Made by a program: the position numbers and the translations under genes
Source: JAGRKR01 sp041397725
Lineage (GTDB): Bacteria > Pseudomonadota > Alphaproteobacteria > Rhizobiales > Hyphomicrobiaceae
Assembly: GCA_041397725.1 (NCBI GenBank)
Contig: JAWKVZ010000006.1
Coordinates: 248,001 to 312,000 of the forward strand
Direction: 5' to 3'
Length of the DNA: 64,000 bases
The notes under the pieces: generated by a model
Told to the model about the DNA's origin: nothing
Database searches by the model: none
Seen by the model: only the letters and a program-made list of their open reading frames with translations
Shown: positions 55,638 through 64,000 of the stretch, one piece after another
Layout: every line of letters starts with the position of its first letter
Numbering within the stretch: the stretch's first letter is position 1

Positions 55638-56341
55638 CCGCCCGTCTCTCGACTGCGATCGATGGACGCGCCCGGCGCGGCCTCGGCGACCTCGACGGCC
55701 GGCGCCTTGCCTGCCGTCTCGCCGGGCTCACGGCCTCTGACGACCTCATCGGTGGTCTGCGTCACCTCGCTCGCAGGTGTGGCGTCGTCCCCGCTCGCAT
55801 CGGCAGCGGCCGTCGCCTGCGCGTCGGGCGCGGCGCCGTCCTCGGCGGCAACCTCGGCCTCCTCGACCGGCTGGCCGAGATTCTCCCACTCAGCCACCTC
55901 CTCGTCCGACATGAAGCCCCGACCGACGCGATAGGACGTTTGAATGTCGGGCGTCGCCCAGACGGCATCGGAGAAATCCTCGATATAATCGTCGAGACCA
56001 TCGAGATTTGCGAGCAGCGGATTGGACACCCACAGGCGGCGGAGTGCCTTCTGGCGCACCCATTCCGGCACGCCGGGCTGCATGAATCGCGTGTAGTCCG
56101 AGCCATAGTCGAGGGCGTCGAAGTCGATGGCTGCGATCTCCTCCTCGGTCATGGGCGACGCCCCGCCCGGCGTCGCGTCGTCCTCGCTCCGCCCCTCCGT
56201 CGGCTGTCGCGCCGGATCATGATCGGCAGTGACCGCGGCCTCGGCCTGCTCCGGCGCCGTCTCCTCGACCGGCAGGCCGTCGCGCGAGGCCGCCTTGCGG
56301 CGGGACCAGCGCTCCATGAAGCTCTTGGCGTCCTCAGCCAT
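55634..56341 (-). CDS. DUF3306 domain protein
   Basis: 235 residues. KSFMERWSRRK at the N terminus and WVRQKALRRLWVSNP in the middle are the DUF3306 signature; the C terminus is Ala/Glu-rich low complexity. It accompanies formate dehydrogenase gene sets. Overlaps the DUF3305 gene by 8 bp. Confidence 0.9.
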   Translation of the reverse strand: MAEDAKSFMERWSRRKAASRDGLPVEETAPEQAEAAVTADHDPARQPTEGRSEDDATPGGASPMTEEEIAAIDFDALDYGSDYTRFMQPGVPEWVRQKALRRLWVSNPLLANLDGLDDYIEDFSDAVWATPDIQTSYRVGRGFMSDEEVAEWENLGQPVEEAEVAAEDGAAPDAQATAAADASGDDATPASEVTQTTDEVVRGREPGETAGKAPAVEVAEAAPGASIDRSRETGG

Positions 56342-56891
56342 TGCGATCCCTCTCCCGCGTGGCGAGCCGCATGCGTTCGCGCAGCTCCACCAGCGGCTCC
56401 TGTCCGAACTTGTACTCCTCGTGCGCCTTCACCTTGTCGCGCATGCGCTTGATGAAGGGCTGGTCGACATGATGGGCGTCGATGAATTCCCGCAGCAGCT
56501 CGGCAAGCAGCTCAGGCATCGGCACGCGTGCGATGATGTCGCTGCCTTCGAGGCCGTAGGCCTCCGCCTCGAACGGCGAGACGGTGACGGCGGCCACGTC
56601 GACCCGGTCGTCGTCGCCATCCTCGTTCTGCCGGAGCACGACGTAGACGGCCGGATCGCCATCCTCGAGATTGAGCTGGTAGGCCGCCGTCTCCTTGCGG
56701 TGCAGCTCGACCTGCTGCGTTCCTGCATGATAGAGCACGGCGGTTTCGCTGCGTCCAAGCTCACGCCAGGGCTCGCCGGCGGGCTGGCCGATGAAGACCT
56801 CGACAGGCCGCCAGACATGATCCTGCCAGGGATTATCGATGCTCTCCCGCGCGACGATCACGCTCAAGGGTATGGTCAAGGTCGTTTCCAT
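56334..56891 (-). CDS. DUF3305 domain protein
   Basis: 185 residues. Signature segments PLSVIVARESIDNPWQDHVW, PWRELG, and VELHRKETAAYQLNL are seen. Function unknown; found with FDH accessory genes. Start 56891 is divergent from the polyferredoxin gene at 57028; a 136-bp region likely carries both promoters. Confidence 0.9.
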   Translation of the reverse strand: METTLTIPLSVIVARESIDNPWQDHVWRPVEVFIGQPAGEPWRELGRSETAVLYHAGTQQVELHRKETAAYQLNLEDGDPAVYVVLRQNEDGDDDRVDVAAVTVSPFEAEAYGLEGSDIIARVPMPELLAELLREFIDAHHVDQPFIKRMRDKVKAHEEYKFGQEPLVELRERMRLATRERDRNG

Positions 56892-57027
56892 ACGTGCCGA
56901 CAGGCTCCATCGCTTCCAGATTGGCGATATAGACTATAATCCAAGTCACGCCCGAGCGCATCGCGCCGCTGGCGCAGGCTAAGCTTGCAACACGACCGGC
57001 GGAGCCGCGAGATTCGATGGAGACCAG

Positions 57028-59097
57028 ATGAATCGACCCATGCCACCGCGCAAGCTCCTCGTCTGCAATTGCCAGGGCTCGATGGAAATCGACGGCAAGG
57101 CCCTTGCGCGCGCGCTCGGCGCTGGCGAGCCTCTCCCCGTGGCGCGGGAGCTGTGCCGATCGCAGATGGCGCTGTTCGAGCAGGCGGTCCTTGGCGGAGA
57201 GCCGCTTCTCGTCGCGTGCACCCAGGAAGCGCCGCTCTTCGACGAGTTCGCCACGCCGCCAGACGACGATCAGGCGGCGCCAGACATCACCTATACGAAT
57301 ATCCGCGAGCGGGCGGGCTGGTGCGCCGACAAGAGCAAAGCACTTCCCAAGATGGCGGCCCTGCTGGCGGAGGCGGCCGTGCCGGGCCGCCCGACGGGCC
57401 TCATGACGCTCAAGTCCGAAGGCGTGACGCTCGTCTACGGCAGTGGCCAGGTTGCACTCGACGCCGCCAGGGAGCTGTCGCGACGGCTCTCCGTCTCGCT
57501 GCTGCTGTCCGACTCCGACGAGGCCCTGCCGCCCGCCATCATGACCGTGCCCATTCACAAGGGCCGCATCCGCAAGGCGAGCGGCCACCTCGGCGCCTTC
57601 GCCATCGAGGTCGACGGCTACGCGCCCGTGCTGCCGTCCTCGCGCGGCACGCTCGAGTTCGCCATGGCTCGCGACGGCGCGCGCTCCGACTGCGATCTCA
57701 TCCTGGACCTCTCCGGCGGCGCGCCGCTGTTCAGCGGCCACGAGCACCGCGACGGCTACCTGTGGGCCGACCCGGCGAGCCCGGTCGCCGTCGCGCAAGC
57801 GCTCCTGCGCATCTCGGACCTCGTCGGCGAATTCGAGAAACCGCTCTATGTCGGCTACGACGCCGGCATCTGTGCGCATTCACGCAGCGGCCGGCCGGGT
57901 TGCAACCGCTGTCTCGACGTCTGCCCGACCGGCGCCATCAGCCCGGACGGCGACGGCGTGACGATCAAGAGCAGCATCTGCGGCGGCTGCGGCAATTGCA
58001 GCGCGGTCTGCCCGACGGGCGCCGTGAGCTATGCCTATCCGACGCGGCAGGACGCCTTGCAGCGCCTCGACGTCATGCTCTCGACCTACCTCGCAGCCGG
58101 CGGCAGCGCCCCGGTGCTGCTCGTCCACGACGCCGGCAGCGGCGGCGACACGATAGGCGCGCTGGCCCGCTATGGCGACGGCCTGCCCGTGAACGTGCTG
58201 CCGCTCTCGCTGCACTCGGTGTTCCAGGTTGGCCACGAGGTCATGCTGTCGGCCCTCGTGGCGGGCTTCGAGCATGTGGTGGTCCTCGCGCCGGCCAACC
58301 GGGCCGAGGACATGCCCTCCCTCACCGAGGCCGCCACTCTGACGCAAGCCTTCCTGACGGCGATGGGCACCGCCGACCGGCGACTGCACGTCGTCGAGAC
58401 CGCCGATCCCGATGTGCTCGCCGAGGCGCTCACCGGTCTTTCCCGCGTATCCGCGCTCGCGCGCCGTCGTCTGCCGCAGCTCGACAACAAGCGCGAGATC
58501 GCCCGATGGGCGCTGTCCGCTCTCAACGAGGCGGCAGCGACGCCCCAGACCGTTGCCCCCCTGCCCTCCGGCTCGCCCTACGGCCGCACGCTGATCGATA
58601 CGGAGAGCTGCACGCTGTGCCTCGCCTGCGTCGGCGCCTGTCCTGCCAACGCACTGCGGGACAACCCGGAGCGCCCCGAGCTGACCTTCACCGAAGCCGC
58701 GTGCGTGCAATGCGGCATCTGCGTCGCCACGTGCCCGGAGAAGGCCATCGCGCTCGAGCCCCGCTACGACTTCACGCCGGCCGCGCTCTCGCCGGTCCAC
58801 GTCAAGAGCGAGGAGCCGTTCGCCTGCATCCGCTGCAGCAAGCCGTTCGGCACGAAGAGCGCCATCGAGCGCGTCGTGCAGAAGCTCGAAGGCAAGCACT
58901 GGATGTTCGCCGGCACCGCCCAGAGCAAGCTCATCCAGATGTGCGACACCTGCCGCGTCGTCACGCTCGCCGAGGAGGGCAGCGATCCCTTCACGAGCGG
59001 AAAGCGGCCACGCATCCGCACCACGGACGACTACGCCGCCGCCGAGGAGCAGGCCCGCAAGACCGGGCGCAAGCCCGAGGACTTCCTGGACGATTGA
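57028..59097 (+). CDS. Polyferredoxin (multiple 4Fe-4S) protein, FDH-associated
   Basis: 689 residues. N-terminal LLVCNCQGSM. Ferredoxin motifs start at Cys292 (CNRCLDVCPTGA, CGGCGNCSAVCPTGA) and Cys528 (CTLCLACVGACPANA, CVQCGICVATCPEKA), with further CIRC and CDTC pairs near ~600-650. Four classical 4Fe-4S clusters are therefore supported, and the middle section (~360-520) resembles a HdrA/MvhD-like domain. Probable electron carrier or maturation factor for formate dehydrogenase. Cytoplasmic. ATG 57028 after an AGACCAG site. Confidence 0.92.
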   Translation: MNRPMPPRKLLVCNCQGSMEIDGKALARALGAGEPLPVARELCRSQMALFEQAVLGGEPLLVACTQEAPLFDEFATPPDDDQAAPDITYTNIRERAGWCADKSKALPKMAALLAEAAVPGRPTGLMTLKSEGVTLVYGSGQVALDAARELSRRLSVSLLLSDSDEALPPAIMTVPIHKGRIRKASGHLGAFAIEVDGYAPVLPSSRGTLEFAMARDGARSDCDLILDLSGGAPLFSGHEHRDGYLWADPASPVAVAQALLRISDLVGEFEKPLYVGYDAGICAHSRSGRPGCNRCLDVCPTGAISPDGDGVTIKSSICGGCGNCSAVCPTGAVSYAYPTRQDALQRLDVMLSTYLAAGGSAPVLLVHDAGSGGDTIGALARYGDGLPVNVLPLSLHSVFQVGHEVMLSALVAGFEHVVVLAPANRAEDMPSLTEAATLTQAFLTAMGTADRRLHVVETADPDVLAEALTGLSRVSALARRRLPQLDNKREIARWALSALNEAAATPQTVAPLPSGSPYGRTLIDTESCTLCLACVGACPANALRDNPERPELTFTEAACVQCGICVATCPEKAIALEPRYDFTPAALSPVHVKSEEPFACIRCSKPFGTKSAIERVVQKLEGKHWMFAGTAQSKLIQMCDTCRVVTLAEEGSDPFTSGKRPRIRTTDDYAAAEEQARKTGRKPEDFLDD

Positions 59098-59118
59098 GGC
59101 CGCCCCCGTCCGTCAGCG

Positions 59119-60138
59119 TCAGGCGTCGGGGCGCAGCGGCAGGTTGGTGATGAGGTTCTGCGGCTTCATTTTGAGCCGCTGATCGCTCGTCATGGCCAGC
59201 GCCAGATAGATCGGATGGCCTTCGACGCGCTCGATGACGCGGCGGGAATCAAGAATACGCAAGCGGAAGAGACCGAGGATGCGGTCCATGGCACTGCGGC
59301 TGGGCGAGCCGCCTTCGTAGAGCGCGTTGAGGATGCCCGTCGATTCGCGGTCGAGCCCGACGTGCCAGCGCCAGTCGTCGTCGTCGATGCGCGACATCGG
59401 CTCGACGCGCGCCTCGATCCCGAGCATGTGGGCGAGCCAGGCTTCGACGACGCGGGCAAAGGCGTCCGGCCCCGGCTGCTCGAAGCGGAAGTCGATGACC
59501 GTATCGAAGCGGTCGGACCGCGCCCAGTAGATGTCCTGGTTGTCGCGTGTCAGCACGTCGAGCGCCACCGTCCGCATCGGTGTCCCCGTCGCCGCCAGGA
59601 GTTGGCCGATGCCCGTCTCGGTGCGCGCCCGGGCGTGCATCTCGACGATCTCCTCGTCGGCCAGCATGATGCGCCCGTCCTCGGTCGAGACCTTCTGCTC
59701 GCGAAAGAACAGCTCGGCGGCGCGCAAGCGGATCGCATCGGTGCTGTCCGCAAGCACATTGGCCAGGATCGCATGCACCATCTGATCCACGAAGAGCGGG
59801 GGAAGGTGCATGTGCGATTGCCGCATGAGGTGGAGATACGCGCCTTCGAGGGTCCCCGAGGCCATCAGAATGTCGCGGAAGTCGAGCATCAGGCGATAGC
59901 TCTCGGCCACATCGTCGTCACCGATGCCTTCGAGCTCGGCCTCCGACACCTGCAACGCGGGGTCAGCCATGAGCGCGTCGTGAAGTGCGACCTCGGCAGG
60001 CGTCGACTCGTCGATCGGCGCGAGCTCTGGGCGGCAGAGGTAGGCGCGCAGGAAGTCGGGCGTCACGCCGAGCCAGCCCTCCCCGCTTCGCTCGAGCAGA
60101 CGCACGCCGGAAGCTTGCCAGAACTCACGCTTCGTCAT
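59119..60138 (-). CDS. DUF6352 family protein
   Basis: 339 residues starting MTKREFWQASGVRLLER. Family-like stretches: DFLRAYLCRPELAPI, YRLMLDFRDILMASGTLEG, YWARSDRFDTVIDFRFEQPG. Occurs with FDH clusters; function unknown. Start overlaps the DUF6505 stop by 14 bp. Confidence 0.9.
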   Translation of the reverse strand: MTKREFWQASGVRLLERSGEGWLGVTPDFLRAYLCRPELAPIDESTPAEVALHDALMADPALQVSEAELEGIGDDDVAESYRLMLDFRDILMASGTLEGAYLHLMRQSHMHLPPLFVDQMVHAILANVLADSTDAIRLRAAELFFREQKVSTEDGRIMLADEEIVEMHARARTETGIGQLLAATGTPMRTVALDVLTRDNQDIYWARSDRFDTVIDFRFEQPGPDAFARVVEAWLAHMLGIEARVEPMSRIDDDDWRWHVGLDRESTGILNALYEGGSPSRSAMDRILGLFRLRILDSRRVIERVEGHPIYLALAMTSDQRLKMKPQNLITNLPLRPDA

Positions 60139-60613
60139 CGACAACCTTCCAGATCCTGGCGTGCTGCGGCTCGCCGGTGGGCGGACGTATCTTACGGAAT
60201 TCCTCGCGGATGCGACCACTCGAGTCGAGCGTGCGCCGCACCGTGAAGACGGTATTGATCGCGACATCCCGGCACAACTCGGCCACGAACGCGGTCTCCT
60301 CCTCTGCCGCCGGCATCGCCGCCTCGAGCGTCGGTGCACCGTACGCGTTCACGAAGTGGCTGGCGAGACGCCAGGCGAGCTCGTCACAGACACCGTCGCC
60401 GGCCTCCGCGACGACGGCGAATGTAGAGCGGCCGAATGACGGCAGCCCCAGAAAGCCGTTGGCAAAGGCCTGGCGCACCTTGCCGACCAGAGCCTCGCGC
60501 TCCACGCCCGCGAACGCGAAGGCGCCGGATACGGCCCATTCCGATTCCGCGGCCGCAACCTCATACACCCGCTCGTCGCTTCGATCGAAGCGGATGGTGC
60601 GCAGGAGTTTCAC
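60125..60613 (-). CDS. DUF6505 family protein
   Basis: 162 residues. GTG start (MKLLRTIRFD). Hydrophilic, with GFLGLPSFGRSTFAVV and FTVRRTLDSSGRIREEF. Belongs to the FDH-linked DUF6505 set. The start overlaps the stop of the ligase gene (GTGA). Confidence 0.88.
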   Translation of the reverse strand: MKLLRTIRFDRSDERVYEVAAAESEWAVSGAFAFAGVEREALVGKVRQAFANGFLGLPSFGRSTFAVVAEAGDGVCDELAWRLASHFVNAYGAPTLEAAMPAAEEETAFVAELCRDVAINTVFTVRRTLDSSGRIREEFRKIRPPTGEPQHARIWKVVDDEA

Positions 60614-61434
60614 GACGGCTGGCGTCCGCCGAGCGCCGGCAGCCGCGCGAGCAGGGACAGGCAGACCGCCTGGCCGGATGGCGGCTTCAGGATCAGACCT
60701 GCGCCCTCGTCGAGCCCCAGAACCCGGCCGCCGAGCGAGCGCTCTCCATCGGCAATCTCGATATCGCTCTCACGGCCCACTGCCCGAAAGAACCAGGCGT
60801 CGTGGACGGGTCTGAAGCCGTCGTCCTGCCAGATATCGAGCCAGGCCAGGAAGTGCCCCGCCACCGATTCGATGACGCGAACAGGCGAGAGCGCCCCGCC
60901 CCCTTCCTCGACGAGCGCAGTCTCGCCCGGCCGCTGCCCCGGCTCGCCCCTGCTGTCGTCGTGCGAAAGCTGGATCGAGAGCCCGAGGACGAGCCAGTCC
61001 GGAGCCGCTTCCCGGCTCCCTGCCCCCTCGAGCGACGGCGGCACGGCGACGCGCACATGACCGGCGACACCACCATTGATGAGGATGGCGTCAGGCCAGC
61101 GAAACGTGATCGCGATCTGTGCCGGCAGCAACACCCCGAGGCTGTCGCCGACCGCCACCAACAGCAGCGGCACCATCTGCAGGGACGCCTCGAGACCGAC
61201 CTCCGGCTCGAGCACGATGGCCATGCGCACGGCGAGCGGATCGCGGCTCCAGACCACATCGCCGGCGCCGAGACGCCCTTCGGCCGCGCGCCGGTGGGCC
61301 GTCTCGAACGGGTCCTTGGTCGCGTCCACGCCATGCCCGACCAGCAACGGCGGCAGGCGAGGCGCTCCGCCACGCGCGGCGGACGCGCTGCCAGGTGTTC
61401 TTTGCGTTCGTGCCTTGCGCGCTCTACTCGCCAC
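60610..61434 (-). CDS. Biotin/lipoate ligase-like protein (DUF4444)
   Basis: 274 residues from GTG 61434. Biotin/lipoate-ligase-like core: VVWSRDPLAVRMAIVLEPEV, ITFRWPDAILINGG, VLGLSIQL; C-terminal DUF4444-like part (DIEIADGERSLGGRVLGLDE). Conserved with FDH clusters, where an undefined protein-modifying role is suggested. The target is unknown. The N-terminal 25 residues are basic and may not be translated. Confidence 0.85.
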   Translation of the reverse strand: MASRARKARTQRTPGSASAARGGAPRLPPLLVGHGVDATKDPFETAHRRAAEGRLGAGDVVWSRDPLAVRMAIVLEPEVGLEASLQMVPLLLVAVGDSLGVLLPAQIAITFRWPDAILINGGVAGHVRVAVPPSLEGAGSREAAPDWLVLGLSIQLSHDDSRGEPGQRPGETALVEEGGGALSPVRVIESVAGHFLAWLDIWQDDGFRPVHDAWFFRAVGRESDIEIADGERSLGGRVLGLDEGAGLILKPPSGQAVCLSLLARLPALGGRQPS

Positions 61435-61443
61435 GGTCAGCTT

Positions 61444-61638
61444 TCAACCGAGATCGATCTCGCCCTCGACGACGTGCTGGAGCGAGGTGCCCTCTGCCGT
61501 CAGGACCATGCGCACCTTGAGCTTGCCGCCGCTGGAGGACTGACCATCGCGCACGACCTTCTCGATCTGCTGCTGGGAGGTTACGCCGACCTGCTTGAGG
61601 AACTTCCTCAGCGACATGTTGAACGTGTCTTCGTTCAT
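61444..61638 (-). CDS. DUF6494 family protein
   Basis: 64 residues: MNEDTFNMSLRKFLKQVGV, IEKVVRDGQ and HVVEGEIDLG. Small soluble protein found in FDH accessory operons. ATG with an AGGAGAAAATCG ribosome site. Followed by the ligase gene after 9 bp. Confidence 0.9.
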   Translation of the reverse strand: MNEDTFNMSLRKFLKQVGVTSQQQIEKVVRDGQSSSGGKLKVRMVLTAEGTSLQHVVEGEIDLG

Positions 61639-61725
61639 CGATTTTCTCCTGAAGCCACGCGGTTTGGTCTCACCCCGTACCCGCGGGCCGGGAGAGCGGG
61701 GCCTGACGGCCGACTGACGCCGGCC

Positions 61726-61860
61726 TCACGACGAGGGGAGGCGCACGCTGCCTCTTTGCGTGAACGTATCGCGCGACGTCATCTCGAAGCTCTTCAGCAC
61801 AAAGGCTGCGCCTGCCGAGATGGCCACGAGCACCACGATGCTGAGCAGAAACGCTCTCAT
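61726..61860 (-). CDS. 44-residue single-TM membrane protein
   Basis: One hydrophobic helix (AFLLSIVVLVAISAGAAFVL) and a short polar tail. ATG 61860 has a strong AGGAGAAGTGAG ribosome site and lies 1 bp after the stop of the WD40-cytochrome gene. Such tiny membrane proteins occur next to FDH gamma subunits; a subunit or assembly role is inferred. Confidence 0.75.
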   Translation of the reverse strand: MRAFLLSIVVLVAISAGAAFVLKSFEMTSRDTFTQRGSVRLPSS

Positions 61861-61861
61861 C

Positions 61862-63361
61862 TCACTTCTCCTGTCGCCTGTCATCGCCGGCCCGAGGACG
61901 CGCCTTCCGGCTGCCCGGCTCATCCTTGCCCTCGCCCTCGCGGACTGCAGGCGTCGTGCTCGCCGCCTTGAGAAATACAATCAATGCCTGGCGTTGTCTC
62001 GCATCGGTGATGCGCTGGAGCGGCATTTTCGAGCCTGGAGTGAACGTGTCCGGCCCGAGCTCGAAGAGTTTGCCTATCGTCTCCGCGGTCCACACGAGGT
62101 TCGCGCGCTTCAGCGCCTGGGAATAGGGGTAGCCGGGGAGACTGCCGGCCCGACGGCCGAACACCCCGTGCAGGGTCGGTCCTGCGCGGTTGCGGTCGTC
62201 CGGCTGCAAGGTGTGACAGACGCTGCACTTGCGGGCGAACTGGCGCTCGCCTTCCGATACCTCGCCCGAGACCTGGAAACGGCGCGGGAACTTCGATTGC
62301 ACCGGCTCGAAGGGCCGTCGCGGCGTCACCTGCCAGAGCGTGACGAAGTCGTCGAGGCCGGCGTAGAACAACCGGCCGCCGCCGGGCACGAAGGCGAGGC
62401 TCCAGACCGGACCGTAGGGGTTGCGGTGCTCCTCGATCAGCGCGCCGTCGTCGAGGCGTAGCACGCGAACCGTTCCGTCGCCCGCACCAGTGGCGATCAG
62501 GCCGGGCTTGGCGAGTACGGCGAGTGCAAGCACGGGGCGGACATGCGCGGGCAGCTCACGCATCACCTTGCCCGTGCCGCCATCGATCATGGCGACCGTG
62601 CCATTCAGGGCACCAAGCACCAGACGCTCGCTGCCGGGGACGCGCTCGAGCACGTTGATGCCCCAGCCATGCTTGTAGAGCGGCCGCACGAACGCGCCGT
62701 CGTCGCTGCGCCAGAGCCCAATCGTGCCATCGTAGCTCGCCGAATAGAGGCTGCGGCCATCGCCGGAAAACGCCACGGCGTTGACAGGCCCCTTGTGGCC
62801 CGACAGCACGGGACCGGAGGTGAGCGTTTCGAGGTTCCACAGCCGCACCGTGCGGTCCCAGCTCGCGCTGGCGAGCAGGCGGCCGTCCGGGGAGACGGCG
62901 AGGCCGATGACCTTGCCCTGATGCCCGGCGAACGACGTGATGCGCCGCCCGCTCTTGATCTCGTAGACCGTCACCGTGCCGTCGTCGGCGGCGGCCACCA
63001 GCCATCCGCGCGCGGGCACGAAGGCGACCGCGTTGATGGCGCCCGCGTGCTCGGCCAGCCGCAGCACGACCTTGGGCCGCGCCGGGGCGAGATCCCAGAG
63101 CATCATCGCGTAATCGAAGCTGCCGGTCAGCGCGTAGCGCCCGTCCGCACTCACCCGCACGGCTTTAACCGGCCCGCCGTGACCGACGAGATTGCCGTCG
63201 ACCTCACGCCGCCTGGCTTTCGCCTTGAGACCTTCCTCGACCCGCGGCTTGATCTGGGGGCGCGCCGGCTCACTGGCGTACACGGGCGCCATCGCCGCCG
63301 CCAGCAGCGGGCCAAGCAGCAGGCCGGCGATCGCGGCAGCGCGCGCAGTTACCCCTCGCAT
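61862..63361 (-). CDS. WD40 propeller fused to cytochrome c
   Basis: 499 residues. Signal peptide (~1-30, ending VYASEP). WD40 repeats from ~55 to ~365 (LVGHGGPVKAVRVSADG, SFAGHQGKVIGLAVSPDG, LSGHKGPVNAVAFSGDG and others, six or seven). The C-terminal cytochrome c domain has CSVCH at 379-383 and an axial-Met candidate in GSKMPL (Met446). Periplasmic c-type haem protein predicted to carry electrons or organise partners of formate dehydrogenase, whose gamma subunit is 51 bp upstream. ATG 63361 with GGAG before it; 63394 is in frame. Confidence 0.93.
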   Translation of the reverse strand: MRGVTARAAAIAGLLLGPLLAAAMAPVYASEPARPQIKPRVEEGLKAKARRREVDGNLVGHGGPVKAVRVSADGRYALTGSFDYAMMLWDLAPARPKVVLRLAEHAGAINAVAFVPARGWLVAAADDGTVTVYEIKSGRRITSFAGHQGKVIGLAVSPDGRLLASASWDRTVRLWNLETLTSGPVLSGHKGPVNAVAFSGDGRSLYSASYDGTIGLWRSDDGAFVRPLYKHGWGINVLERVPGSERLVLGALNGTVAMIDGGTGKVMRELPAHVRPVLALAVLAKPGLIATGAGDGTVRVLRLDDGALIEEHRNPYGPVWSLAFVPGGGRLFYAGLDDFVTLWQVTPRRPFEPVQSKFPRRFQVSGEVSEGERQFARKCSVCHTLQPDDRNRAGPTLHGVFGRRAGSLPGYPYSQALKRANLVWTAETIGKLFELGPDTFTPGSKMPLQRITDARQRQALIVFLKAASTTPAVREGEGKDEPGSRKARPRAGDDRRQEK

Positions 63362-63412
63362 GCGACAGCTCCGGCTTTGAGCTCGCAGGACCATGGCATG
63401 CCGCTTCGCGTG

Positions 63413-64000
63413 CTACTCGGCCGGCGCTGGCGCCGGCCCACGGTGCTGGCCGCCCTCGGCGAGCACCTTCTCGGCCCAGATGCTGTGATGCTCCTTGGCC
63501 CAGTTTTCATCGACGTTCCCGGAACCCATGGCGTCGAAGGCGCCCTGCATGCCGACCGTGCCGATGTAGATGTGGCCGAAGATCACGCAGATCAGGAACA
63601 TCGCCATGATGCCATGCCAGGTCGCCGCGTACTGCATCTCCTGTATCGGCGTGAAGACCGTCGGAAGCTGCAAGCCGAGCATGTTGATATAGGCGAAGGT
63701 CTTGGCGAACATCGGCATCTGGAACGGGAACATCAGCGCCAATCCCGACAGGCTCATGGAGAGACCGCCGAACATGACGAGCCAGAACAACATTTTCTGG
63801 CCGGCGTTGAACTTCTTGGCCGGGGGATGCGAGCCGCGGGAGAACAGGCCGCCAGCCTTCGCGAGCCAGATCAGGTCGTAGACGTTCGGAAAATTGTGCC
63901 AGACCCACATCACGAAGGTCAGGACGAGACCGGCCATGAACGCGAAGGCCACGTAGCCGTGCAGCAGCTTGCCGTAGTAGGCGGCAAAAGCGAACGTCTC
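63413..64000 (-). CDS. Formate dehydrogenase gamma subunit, cytochrome b556 (C-terminal part)
   Basis: About 195 residues visible; the N terminus is beyond the right edge. Four-helix membrane cytochrome b: AYYGKLLHGYVAF, and WHGIMAMFLICVIFGHIYIG where two His are 14 residues apart, as in FdnI (His155 and His169 in E. coli). WDNF-type motif VMWVWHNFPNVYDL and the cytoplasmic C-tail are present. It anchors formate dehydrogenase and passes electrons to quinone. Catalytic and iron-sulfur subunits should be just upstream in transcription (right of the window). Confidence 0.93.
   Translation of the reverse strand, partial: ETFAFAAYYGKLLHGYVAFAFMAGLVLTFVMWVWHNFPNVYDLIWLAKAGGLFSRGSHPPAKKFNAGQKMLFWLVMFGGLSMSLSGLALMFPFQMPMFAKTFAYINMLGLQLPTVFTPIQEMQYAATWHGIMAMFLICVIFGHIYIGTVGMQGAFDAMGSGNVDENWAKEHHSIWAEKVLAEGGQHRGPAPAPAE

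Overview
The window is a high-GC bacterial chromosome segment, almost certainly from an alphaproteobacterium of the order Hyphomicrobiales (Rhizobiales). The evidence is a usg gene next to a CIRCE-controlled groESL operon, the block DUF1285 / CoA pyrophosphatase / DUF6111 / CCA-adding enzyme, a MoxR/DUF58/DUF4159 envelope cluster, an H-NS (MucR/Ros-unrelated) small histone-like gene, and a formate dehydrogenase accessory cluster with DUF3305, DUF3306, DUF6352, DUF6505 and DUF6494. Genus cannot be fixed from sequence reading alone. About 58 protein genes are supported. I saw no tRNA, rRNA, CRISPR array, prophage or insertion sequence.

Layout. 1-9.9 kb is a catabolic stretch: a partial short-chain dehydrogenase, an ADP-forming acyl-CoA synthetase, an AbrB-type membrane protein, two related D-2-hydroxyacid dehydrogenases, an isocitrate/isopropylmalate-type dehydrogenase, a membrane Zn-peptidase, aquaporin Z and a LysR regulator with a perfect inverted repeat at its divergent promoter. 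10-24 kb holds small exported proteins, a dipeptidase-like M19 hydrolase, a CDF cation exporter, a TPP-riboswitch operon (unknown 4-TM protein then thiC), a phospholipase-C-like/DUF4332 fusion, a tandem pair of DMT transporters, a patatin-like protein with an inserted membrane domain, and an FtsH paralogue.

24-38 kb holds a minus-strand operon of MoxR ATPase, DUF58, BatA/DUF4159 and VWA-like membrane proteins, and the divergent DUF1285 gene. A three-gene minus-strand block (CoA transferase, iron alcohol dehydrogenase, quinone oxidoreductase) lies between DUF1285 and the plus-strand run NUDIX / DUF6111 / cca / small membrane protein. 38-48.7 kb holds groESL, usg, a lone AAA ATPase, a DUF3604 protein, a legumain-type (C13) peptidase, the H-NS gene in an AT-richer, gene-poor stretch, and a lysozyme-fold secreted protein.

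48.7-64 kb is centred on formate dehydrogenase biogenesis. It has hemF, an ABC exporter, mobA-mobB (guanylated molybdenum cofactor), two face-to-face secreted serine proteases, DUF3144, DUF3306/DUF3305, a large polyferredoxin, DUF6352, DUF6505, a biotin/lipoate-ligase-like protein, DUF6494, a 44-residue membrane protein, a WD40-cytochrome c fusion and, at the right edge, the cytochrome b556 (gamma) subunit of formate dehydrogenase. The catalytic subunits presumably lie just beyond 64 kb. Cofactor supply (mobAB), Fe-S and cytochrome electron carriers and unknown DUF proteins are thus grouped with the membrane anchor of the enzyme.
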